Shown piece by piece: positions 1 through 5,181 of a stretch of 5,221 nt of DNA. Origin of the DNA: Pseudomonadota bacterium (GTDB taxonomy: Bacteria; Myxococcota_A; Polyangia; Polyangiales; Polyangiaceae). Each line of letters begins with the position of its first letter. Within the stretch, counting starts at the first letter, position 1. Location: positions 1-5,221 of the forward strand of contig JAEYWK010000221.1 in NCBI GenBank assembly GCA_023431345.1, in the 5' to 3' direction. The notes beneath the pieces are model-generated. The model searched no databases and was not told where the DNA came from. It saw only the letters and a list, made by a program, of their open reading frames with translations. The position numbers and the translations under genes are program-made.

Positions 1-166
1 CCAACAATGCCTGTTTAACTGGTCGTGTTTTTCGACTGGATTCGACTTCTTCATAAATGTCATAGGTATCACCACGCCTTTCAGCAAACTCAATCAATCT
101 GATTTTCTGATTCTCATTAGTTTGTTCTGATGTGGAAACTCTCATGTATAATGCTATATGTGCCAT
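1..166 (-). CDS. Serine site-specific recombinase (resolvase/invertase family), N-terminal part, cut by window edge
   Basis: Only the first 55 codons are present; the gene continues past the left edge. The start is the ATG at 166-164 and gives MAHIALYMRVSTSEQ. The Y-x-R-V-S-T-x-x-Q signature (Y7, R9, S11, Q15) is the active-site strand of serine recombinases, with S11 the expected nucleophile. It is followed by T-N-E-N-Q (16-20) and later by a basic S-R-K-T-R-P patch (44-49), at the place of the conserved active-site arginine region of gamma-delta resolvase. These enzymes cut both strands at short recombination sites through a phosphoserine link and cause integration, excision or inversion. 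Whether this is a small resolvase or invertase or a large integrase cannot be told without the C terminus. A 58-codon ORF ends 4 nt upstream, so the two are probably co-transcribed. Family identity is secure; the substrate site is not visible. Confidence 0.9.
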   Translation of the reverse strand, partial: MAHIALYMRVSTSEQTNENQKIRLIEFAERRGDTYDIYEEVESSRKTRPVKQALL

Positions 167-170
167 AGAT

Positions 171-347
171 TTAATTAAAAAGTGTTTTATTTACCAGTCC
201 TGTAAAAAAATTTTCATCCACATCCAAAATCGTGATATCACTTATGATGTCATTATCAAATCCAACAACCACGATGTGTCTACCTGTCCTTTCTTGGAAC
301 TTTTCATCCTTCTTTGGAGAAGTCTTCTTGTTTTTTTTGCGTTTCAT
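171..347 (-). CDS. Small basic hypothetical protein upstream of the recombinase
   Basis: This 58-codon ORF starts at the ATG 347-345 (MKRKKNKKTSPKK) and stops at 173-171, only 4 nt before the recombinase ATG. The first 13 residues are strongly basic (8 K/R). The rest contains a hydrophobic, acidic stretch, RHIVVVGFDNDIISDITILD, which reads like beta strands. I do not recognise the family. The tight spacing to the recombinase and a well-formed Bacteroidota-type promoter just ahead of the ATG support it being a real gene. A small basic protein here could be a recombination directionality factor or DNA-binding accessory, but that is a guess from context. The frame stays open six codons further upstream to a TTG at 365, but that extension would overlap the promoter box and is unlikely. 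Confidence 0.55.
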   Translation of the reverse strand: MKRKKNKKTSPKKDEKFQERTGRHIVVVGFDNDIISDITILDVDENFFTGLVNKTLFN

Positions 348-351
348 TGTA

Positions 352-383
352 CAAATATAATGCAACAGTTATTAGGCATGCAA
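352..383 (-). promoter_or_regulatory. Bacteroidota-type promoter for the small ORF and recombinase
   Basis: Read on the minus strand, TTG at 383-381 is followed after 21 nt by TATATTTG at 359-352. The latter matches the TAnnTTTG -7 box exactly, and the spacing fits the known range for this promoter class. The expected transcription start falls at about 348, practically on the ATG at 347, so the message may be leaderless. Two TGTTGCAT copies on this strand sit on the -33 region and directly against the -7 box, so a bound regulator would block it. Confidence 0.55.
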
Positions 384-395
384 CATTTATGTTGC
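360..395. promoter_or_regulatory. Candidate operator: three TGTTGCAT-type half-sites between divergent genes
   Basis: GCAACATTTATGTTGC at 380-395 is an inverted repeat with perfect 7-bp arms (GCAACAT/ATGTTGC) around a TT centre. A further copy of the same half-site, ATGCAACA, lies at 360-367, in direct orientation with the left arm (378-385) and exactly 18 bp away. The cluster overlaps the -33 to -7 region of the leftward promoter and lies just upstream of the -7 box of the rightward one. The natural candidate to bind here is the XRE regulator starting at 424, but that assignment is inferred from proximity. Confidence 0.5.
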
Positions 396-402
396 TTTTT
401 TT

Positions 403-410
403 TACTTTTG
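403..410 (+). promoter_or_regulatory. -7 box of the rightward promoter for the XRE regulator
   Basis: TACTTTTG matches TAnnTTTG exactly and lies 13 bp before the ATG at 424, predicting a very short leader of roughly 10 nt. No TTG is found at the usual -33 distance; that place is occupied by the inverted repeat at 380-395. This would fit a promoter controlled by a protein bound there. Confidence 0.45.
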
Positions 411-423
411 AAAAAAAAAGGTG

Positions 424-666
424 ATGGAGAAGATTCAGGAAATCAAACCAGATACTGCTTTGAAACTAAAAATCATTGGAAGAAAGGTTTCCGAAATTAG
501 GAAGACCATTGAACCGAACTATAAGCGTTTTGCTCTAGAGCATAAAATCAGTCACATGACAGTTTGGCGAGTTGAAAACGGAAAGGATTATAAATTCAGT
601 ACTTTATTGCAATTGCTCAAAATTTTTCAAATTACACCAGAAGAATTTTTTAGAGGAATAAAGTGA
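424..666 (+). CDS. XRE-family helix-turn-helix regulator, 80 aa
   Basis: The protein is a single Cro/cI-type HTH domain spanning nearly its whole length. Helix 1 covers roughly residues 16-29 (KIIGRKVSEIRKTI). The HTH pair follows at about 33-41 (YKRFALEHK) and 44-54 (HMTVWRVENGK, recognition helix with the usual R-x-E-N-G ending). The closing part is LLQLLKIFQITPEEFF. There is no extra sensor or peptidase domain, so it resembles the small phage- and island-type regulators. I use the ATG at 424; an in-frame GTG directly before it at 421 would add one residue and cannot be excluded. It faces away from the recombinase operon and shares a repeat-rich 76-bp control region with it, so it probably represses or switches the recombinase genes and itself. 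A terminator follows 45 bp after the stop. Confidence 0.85.
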   Translation: MEKIQEIKPDTALKLKIIGRKVSEIRKTIEPNYKRFALEHKISHMTVWRVENGKDYKFSTLLQLLKIFQITPEEFFRGIK

Positions 667-710
667 AAGTATTCTAATTGTTTGAAAATTAATAGTTAGC
701 ACATAAAATT

Positions 711-744
711 AAACCTGAGCATATTTTGCATGTCAGGTTTTTTA
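711..744 (+). terminator. Intrinsic terminator after the XRE regulator
   Basis: AAACCTGAGCAT (711-722) pairs with ATGTCAGGTTT (730-740) in a near-perfect stem with one G-U pair and a short AT-rich loop. A T-run continues to 743. On the minus strand the same stem is followed by a weaker T-rich tail (TTTAATTTTATG), so it may also stop the converging gene that ends at 760. Confidence 0.8.
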
Positions 745-759
745 TCTCTACTACTTTAA

Positions 760-1392
760 TTAGGAGTATAATGGTAAAGAAATACTAAGATTTTTAGATT
801 TAAATTCGAATGTCTGATAAAATTTCTTTCCCCTTTTATTTTCAAATATATAAATAGATTCTTTATCTGGTGGTCTTCTGTCACTGTAATATTCTTTAAA
901 ATACTTATACATCTGAGACATCTGGTCTAAGGTGAAGATAACTCCTTTATCATCATGGAAGACTGTCTTGTAAGGTATCCCTTTTTCAATTAATTCATCC
1001 TCTATATCATCGCAAAGCAAAAAATCAGAAAAAAAGAAATTAGTTGGTGTGGTCACTATCATAAGGTCATCACCTCCATTGAAAGCACTTACGCTAGTAA
1101 TTGTTGGATAATACGATTCATAAAGCAGAAATACTTTATTAAATGCATCTTGAATAGAAGAACTAATTTGGGATAATATATTAATTTGCGATTCTGTCAA
1201 AAGGACTGTAATGCTATTATTTTGATTTTTAAGGTCATCTAATTTTAGTGGGAACGAAAAGCCAGTAGGATAATATCTCTTAAATACTGATAGAATAGCA
1301 TCAATTGCTTTTTGAATTTTTGAATCAACTAGTAATAATGACTCAACCTGATAATCTGTTAGTTTAACTGAATTCTTATTATTTAATGTCAT
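760..1392 (-). CDS. Hypothetical protein, 210 aa, with an internal duplication
   Basis: I do not recognise this family. The N-terminal half is built from two copies of a 34-residue unit, residues 10-43 and 64-97, offset by 54 residues. They share 12 identities without gaps (L, T, Q, L, S, I-Q, A and a closing Y-Y-P-T), and most other positions are conservative. Each unit looks like an amphipathic helix ending in YYPT. The C-terminal half (about 108-210) contains hydrophobic strands (LMIVTTPTNFFF) and acidic clusters (DDIEDELIE, FHDDKG), then a basic stretch DRRPPDKES with ENKRGKK. No signal peptide or membrane segment is evident. The start ATG (1392-1390) is the first in frame; upstream there is only a weak promoter-like match. 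It lies alone, opposite to both XRE genes, as accessory genes often do. The long uninterrupted frame supports a real gene. Confidence 0.75.
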   Translation of the reverse strand: MTLNNKNSVKLTDYQVESLLLVDSKIQKAIDAILSVFKRYYPTGFSFPLKLDDLKNQNNSITVLLTESQINILSQISSSIQDAFNKVFLLYESYYPTITSVSAFNGGDDLMIVTTPTNFFFSDFLLCDDIEDELIEKGIPYKTVFHDDKGVIFTLDQMSQMYKYFKEYYSDRRPPDKESIYIFENKRGKKFYQTFEFKSKNLSISLPLYS

Positions 1393-1410
1393 ATTTTCTG
1401 TTTTAAATTA

Positions 1411-1437
1411 CAAATAAGTTCGATTTTGAAATAGCAA
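1411..1437 (-). promoter_or_regulatory. Weak candidate promoter for the 210-aa protein
   Basis: On the minus strand, TTG at 1437-1435 is followed after 16 nt by CTTATTTG at 1418-1411, which keeps TTTG but not the TA of the TAnnTTTG box. It lies 18 nt ahead of the ATG. It is the best match in the region but clearly imperfect. Confidence 0.25.
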
Positions 1438-1653
1438 TATCCATGTTATATTCGACACGACTTAAGGCGGTCTGTTTGTTTTCATAGTTTTGTTTATTAG
1501 GTGATTAACTTTTTTAGACTTAAGTGACTATACGTACATTTTTTTCAAATTATTACAAAAAACACCGATTATTTCAAAAAAATTTAACAGGATTAAATTG
1601 TTATCATGAACTTCTGTGTGTAGGGGGTACATTTTGAATGTTTTTATCTCAAA

Positions 1654-1683
1654 AATGCCTAAATCAACGTTATTTTAGGCATT
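1654..1683. repeat. Hairpin with perfect 10-bp stem
   Basis: AATGCCTAAA (1654-1663) and TTTAGGCATT (1674-1683) are perfect inverted repeats around a 10-nt loop. On the plus strand no T-run follows. On the minus strand the stem runs into TTTTTG, so it could act as a weak terminator for leftward transcripts coming from the region before the second XRE gene. A protein-binding or recombination site is an alternative. Confidence 0.5.
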
Positions 1684-1741
1684 ATTAGGTAAAAATCTCT
1701 GAAAAAAGGGGTTATTACAGCAGGTTAATCTTACGTTTTCC

Positions 1742-1775
1742 GCTAGTTATATGCTAATTAAGTACATGCTAATTC
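1742..1775. repeat. Short direct repeats upstream of the second XRE gene
   Basis: ATGCTAATT occurs at 1751-1759 and again at 1766-1774, with a period of 15 bp. A diverged copy, GCTAGTTA, precedes them at 1742-1749. The last copy overlaps the left arm of the palindrome at 1771. Such clusters are usual at regulator binding sites; the binding protein is unknown. Confidence 0.4.
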
Positions 1776-1792
1776 ACAATTAATTGTGAATT
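1771..1792. promoter_or_regulatory. Perfect 22-bp palindrome, candidate operator of the second XRE gene
   Basis: AATTCACAATT is followed directly by its exact reverse complement AATTGTGAATT. The palindrome ends 26 bp before the ATG at 1819, where the promoter of that gene should lie. No good TAnnTTTG box is present, so the promoter may be weak or need activation. Autoregulation by the encoded HTH protein is the simplest reading, by analogy with C proteins of restriction systems, but it is inferred. Confidence 0.5.
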
Positions 1793-1818
1793 GAAGTATT
1801 TAATAAGAAAGCCCGAAA

Positions 1819-2061
1819 ATGTCAAAGAAAGCAGACGACCCATATCATCAACAACATGTGGCAATTGGGCTATATATAAAGGAATTAAGACTCAACGCAT
1901 ATCTGACCCAGCAAGAATTGGGTGAAAACGTCAATATTCACCGAAATTCCATTTCACGAGCAGAGAATGGAAATAACATCACTTTGCAGACACTTTTTAT
2001 TCTTGCCGAATATTTAAAAACAAGTCCCGCTGAGATTTTGTCCATCATTGATGATATGTAG
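1819..2061 (+). CDS. XRE-family helix-turn-helix regulator, 80 aa, upstream of the nuclease
   Basis: The protein is a compact Cro/cI-type DNA-binding domain. Helix 1 lies at about 14-27 (VAIGLYIKELRLNA), helix 2 at 30-38 (TQQELGENV) and the recognition helix at 41-51 (HRNSISRAENG). The closing part LFILAEYLKTSPAEIL is typical of the fold. It carries no second domain. The ATG at 1819 is preceded by a purine-rich AATAAGAAAG. It points in the same direction as the nuclease gene starting 136 bp downstream. A perfect palindrome lies just upstream, so it probably regulates itself and perhaps the nuclease, in the manner of controller (C) proteins. It is not a close copy of the XRE protein at 424, although both are 80 aa. 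The family is certain; the controller role is inferred. Confidence 0.85.
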   Translation: MSKKADDPYHQQHVAIGLYIKELRLNAYLTQQELGENVNIHRNSISRAENGNNITLQTLFILAEYLKTSPAEILSIIDDM

Positions 2062-2097
2062 TGTTCCCCAAAATATGACCCTTATTATTGCTTAACA

Positions 2098-2166
2098 TTT
2101 GTTGCAATATCTTTACCCAGACAATCCAAGTAGTCTTCAAAATTCGATGTGATTTGCTACAATATC
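2098..2166 (+). repeat. Direct repeat pair ahead of the nuclease gene
   Basis: TTTGTTGCAATATC (2098-2111) and TTTGCTACAATATC (2153-2166) agree at 12 of 14 positions and start 55 bp apart. Both lie in the 136-bp gap between the XRE gene and the nuclease. Next to the second copy, TATCTTTA at 2168-2175 is one base off the TAnnTTTG box and could serve as the nuclease promoter. The pair could be binding sites for the regulator, or chance in AT-rich DNA. Confidence 0.3.
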
Positions 2167-2197
2167 ATATCTTTATTGGTCTAAAATATACCCTGAA

Positions 2198-3142
2198 ATG
2201 AAATCAGACATCGGCATACTTCCTGTAGAACCAGAATTTATTAGTCGCTTCAGACAGCATCAAGGTTGGTGGAGAGCATTTGTTTTAAATGAAGAGCAAG
2301 GCAGATACTGGGATGCAAAGAACAAGTTATTTAAACCCGTTTGCAATCGCATAAGCAATGGCGAAACAACTTTTAAGAACTTCCTAAGTGCTGAGATTGT
2401 AAATACCGTAAAATGCTCCTTAGACCTTAATAAGGAAACAAAATCTGGAATGATTGATGAAGACCGATTATTCAACAATTTATTATCAAGCCAACCTTTG
2501 GCATTTAATTTCTTCGGGTGGTTCAAATCGTATCCTGAAATTGCACTGGCTTTTCTTAAAAGTCTTAGACCAGAAATTACCGAAGTTAGAGATGTTGTAT
2601 TTGAATTTGCTCCTACATCTACTAAGGATAAATCGGCATTCGACTTTGGATTTGTCGTCAAATCGAATTCTCAAATAGGTTTCATTGGTTTTGAATGCAA
2701 ATACACTGACACATTCAGTTACAGAAGACCTAAGACAAATATTTTCTATGGTGATGCTGGAGATAAAAATTATATGCACTATAATGAGTTGTATACTTTA
2801 AATCGCAACCGATTTCCACAAGACTATTTTTCTTACATCAGGAATCCATATTTCAATCAGTTATTCCGAAATGAGTTGCTTGCTGTTCAATTGAAATCAG
2901 ACTTTGATTTTGCCATTACAGGATTGTTCTGCCATCATGATGATGCTCCAACAATTAACGCTGGTAAACAATTCAAAAAGATGATTGGAAATGGTATAGA
3001 TGATTTCATTCTAATGCCCTATGCTGATTATTTTGAAAGAATACAGAAATTGAATTTGCCTTGGCAACAAAGAGAATTGGTCATGGTATTGTGGGCAAGA
3101 TATTGTGGATTGAAACTATCAAATGAGAATCTTAATGACTAA
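2198..3142 (+). CDS. PD-(D/E)XK nuclease, PGN_0703-type putative restriction endonuclease
   Basis: This 314-aa protein has the layout I associate with PGN_0703-type putative restriction endonucleases. It opens with H-Q-G-W-W-R (21-26), followed by LLSSQPLAFNFFGWF (95-109). The nuclease core is FEF (135-137), then D149 in AFDFGF, then G-F-E-C-K-Y-T with E166 and K168, spaced as in PD-(D/E)XK enzymes. D149, E166 and K168 are the expected metal-binding and catalytic residues, and E136 may be the upstream acidic residue. The ATG at 2198 is the only sensible start, since an in-frame stop lies at 2150 and no ATG falls between. No signal peptide or membrane helix is seen, so it should act in the cytoplasm on DNA. 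It follows an XRE regulator, as in controller-governed restriction systems, but no methyltransferase is in the window. The fold is well supported; the DNA specificity and the restriction role are inferred. Confidence 0.75.
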   Translation: MKSDIGILPVEPEFISRFRQHQGWWRAFVLNEEQGRYWDAKNKLFKPVCNRISNGETTFKNFLSAEIVNTVKCSLDLNKETKSGMIDEDRLFNNLLSSQPLAFNFFGWFKSYPEIALAFLKSLRPEITEVRDVVFEFAPTSTKDKSAFDFGFVVKSNSQIGFIGFECKYTDTFSYRRPKTNIFYGDAGDKNYMHYNELYTLNRNRFPQDYFSYIRNPYFNQLFRNELLAVQLKSDFDFAITGLFCHHDDAPTINAGKQFKKMIGNGIDDFILMPYADYFERIQKLNLPWQQRELVMVLWARYCGLKLSNENLND

Positions 3143-3158
3143 GTAACGTTGTTTAAAT

Positions 3159-5180
3159 TTAATCCATTGCTAGAAATCGCAATAATTTATTCGTTTCATC
3201 ACTCAAGAATGTATGTCCTTGATGAAGGTTTTCAATGTCGTCAAATAGCATGTTCTTATTCTGCTGGCTAAGTTCTGGGAGTTGTGTTAGTTCTTCAAGA
3301 AAGTCCACATCAATAAAACCATAATAATTATCTAGTTTTCCAATCATTCTTAATTTGTGAATTGGCTCATTATCGTTTGCTTCATCAATATCATCTTCAT
3401 CAGTCATATTCTCAAATTCATTTTCCTCTTTATAAACATCCTTATCAATCTCATCACTTTCATTCTCAGACCATCCAATTTCAACATCAAAATCGGTCTT
3501 TAATTCATTTTCATCAATAAGCCAGTCTAAGTATCCACCATTTTCAAGAGATTCTTCATCAGCAAGTTCCCAGAATTTTTCTTCAACAGAATGATTATAC
3601 CTGAAATCCATATCTCTAAATACTTTCCTAATATGGTCTTCAACTTTCTTTTGGTAGCCTTCAGCCACTACAACAGAATCATGCCTTGTAAAGCATGGTA
3701 TATTTTGCTCTCGAAGAGGAATCAAAATTTTATCAATAAAAATTTCAGATTCCACGCATTGGAGAAATACTGAGAAATTGCTTTCCAAATCATCTTTAAC
3801 AGTTTTGTGGTTTTTGCTATTGCCTAAGTCCTTAAACCCCGCTATAATCGACATTACAACAGGATAACGTTGATTCAACAATTCTAAAAACTTATCTGGT
3901 TTATTGGTTCTTTTAAATAGAAGTTTGAAGACCAGTTGCTTTGCTAAACCTCTACTGGGCAATTTCAATTCATTTTGTAAAACCTCATAAAAGTCATTGA
4001 AAAATACATCCTTGATAAACTTCGTCACATCAGAAGTGGTGTTATACATCAACTGATTTCCGTGGATATCTACACCAGTAGATGGAAGTAATGCTTTATG
4101 GTTGTCGAGTACTTTAAACAGCCTTTTTAGATAGGTTTGAGTTGGCTTTTGTTTGAAGTCCCCAGATAACAATTCCCTACCATCTTTCAAATAAACGTTC
4201 AGAATATTGGAAAACAACAACAACTGGGATGTTCGTAAATCCAATTGAACTATTGGTTTGCCATCAAGGATAATGAATTTAAGTATCTTACTTGGGAAAT
4301 TCACCAAGTGATTATAAAGGCGCAGAGTTACAGAACTTTTATTGTTTACCAACTCTACCTTACCTATCTTGGATATCTCTTGCTTGTAATGGTATATTAT
4401 ACCTGTTGTACGGTGTTTTAAAAATTCATCCATATCAGATAAATAAAACGAATCTTTAAAGAAGAAAAATTCCTTTCCTTTGGTCTGAGCAATGGATTTC
4501 AGTGATTGTATACTTGAGTATTGAGTGTTGTATGAACCAGTGTCAAGATACTCTCTACATTTAACTATTAACTCATCAGGCAATGTTTTGATGTAGTCCA
4601 CTCTAAGATATTCCTTGCAGATGTTCTGAGCGTTCTCTTCAATCCATTTATTTGCTCTCGTGTGGTCAATCGATACTAGGAAATTCTTATCTGGAATCAA
4701 TTCTTGCTTAAATGGCTGACCTTCATTTCTTATTTCTTCCTCAGCAGAAACAATCCTACCTTTATTAATGTAATGCATTTCATCAAATTCTTCATTCAAT
4801 AAATCTGGATTAATTCGATACCTAATACCAACAAGACCTTTAGATTTGCCTTTGCTAATCGAATTGTAGTGCCTATATCCAAAATCATGTCTTTCAATAA
4901 TCCATAGTTTCAACAGAGGGGATAAGACTTTCTTGTGGTAATCTCCACCAAACACTTTCCTCCAATAAGCATTTCCTAAAGGCACAAAGATTTCTTTATT
5001 CTCATATTCTTTGATTTGATAATTATAGATGATGCCAATGCACTTTAGGAAGTTATTCTTTGTTCTATACTCATAACTTGATTCATTGAAAATAACTTGA
5101 GTTATCTTATCAATTAATTTCTTCGATAGATATTCTGATTTAATGTACTCTTTTATTTTTTTATTCTTATTTACTTTCAT
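3159..5180 (-). CDS. Superfamily A-like polymerase, probably TV-Pol-type, 673 aa
   Basis: Three motifs of the right-hand polymerase core appear in the proper order. Motif A is VQLDLRTSQLLLFSNIL (311-327), with D314 the metal ligand; its D-x3-S-x4-F-S-x2-L pattern parallels T7 RNA polymerase. Motif B is R410-x3-K414-x3-F418-x3-F422, the spacing of the O-helix of E. coli Pol I (R754, K758, F762, Y766). Motif C is T-R-H-D-S (498-502), with D501 the second metal ligand, as in the HDS of T7 RNA polymerase. Q474 before it may match the conserved Q of the Pol I QG element. No 3'-5' exonuclease motifs are apparent in the first 280 residues, which show no known domain to me. Residues 541-606 hold 29 acidic and 3 basic residues, followed by an ordinary C-terminal segment. 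This set fits the TV-Pol family of mobile elements and Sputnik-like viruses, proposed to act as primase-polymerases. The start at 5180 is preceded at 1 nt by a stop codon in another frame, hinting at an operon from the right. Confidence 0.6.
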   Translation of the reverse strand: MKVNKNKKIKEYIKSEYLSKKLIDKITQVIFNESSYEYRTKNNFLKCIGIIYNYQIKEYENKEIFVPLGNAYWRKVFGGDYHKKVLSPLLKLWIIERHDFGYRHYNSISKGKSKGLVGIRYRINPDLLNEEFDEMHYINKGRIVSAEEEIRNEGQPFKQELIPDKNFLVSIDHTRANKWIEENAQNICKEYLRVDYIKTLPDELIVKCREYLDTGSYNTQYSSIQSLKSIAQTKGKEFFFFKDSFYLSDMDEFLKHRTTGIIYHYKQEISKIGKVELVNNKSSVTLRLYNHLVNFPSKILKFIILDGKPIVQLDLRTSQLLLFSNILNVYLKDGRELLSGDFKQKPTQTYLKRLFKVLDNHKALLPSTGVDIHGNQLMYNTTSDVTKFIKDVFFNDFYEVLQNELKLPSRGLAKQLVFKLLFKRTNKPDKFLELLNQRYPVVMSIIAGFKDLGNSKNHKTVKDDLESNFSVFLQCVESEIFIDKILIPLREQNIPCFTRHDSVVVAEGYQKKVEDHIRKVFRDMDFRYNHSVEEKFWELADEESLENGGYLDWLIDENELKTDFDVEIGWSENESDEIDKDVYKEENEFENMTDEDDIDEANDNEPIHKLRMIGKLDNYYGFIDVDFLEELTQLPELSQQNKNMLFDDIENLHQGHTFLSDETNKLLRFLAMD

Positions 5181-5181
5181 G

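Larger units (their letters stand above)
1393..1818. other. Long intergenic region without a convincing gene
   Basis: These 426 bp separate a leftward and a rightward gene. I see no open frame with coding character on either strand. The stretch is rich in A and T runs up to about 1590, with a G-rich spot TAGGGGGTAC at 1621-1630. Structured elements crowd its right half: a hairpin at 1654-1683, three GCTA-type repeats at 1742-1775 and a perfect palindrome at 1771-1792. It could hold divergent promoters, a regulatory RNA, or a recombination or replication site, but no single role is shown by the sequence. Confidence 0.5.

Noticed and set aside
132..500. Plus-strand 122-codon open frame
   Set aside because: It runs antisense to the recombinase start and the small upstream ORF, then through the divergent promoter region and into another frame of the XRE gene. 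Its cysteine- and phenylalanine-rich translation has no protein-like pattern.
1459..1524. GACTTAAG present twice (1459-1466 and 1517-1524)
   Set aside because: It is a short word containing a common palindromic core in AT-rich DNA, with no further matching flank; too weak to call a repeat element.
1601..1640. TACATTTTG as a promoter box
   Set aside because: The spacing inside the box is one base too long, the nearest TTG is 27 nt upstream, and no gene starts within 180 bp downstream.
1771..1792. Likeness of the palindrome to the lac operator
   Set aside because: The halves TCACAATT and AATTGTGA occur in the reverse arrangement to lacO, and no LacI-type gene is present. The likeness is probably chance.
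2260..2779. Open frames on the minus strand (2260-2661, 2486-2779) and in another plus frame (2454-2678)
   Set aside because: All lie inside the nuclease gene, whose frame carries recognisable motifs; these are shadows of it.
3591..3773. Plus-strand 60-codon open frame
   Set aside because: It is antisense to motif C and neighbouring parts of the polymerase gene and has no motif or promoter of its own.
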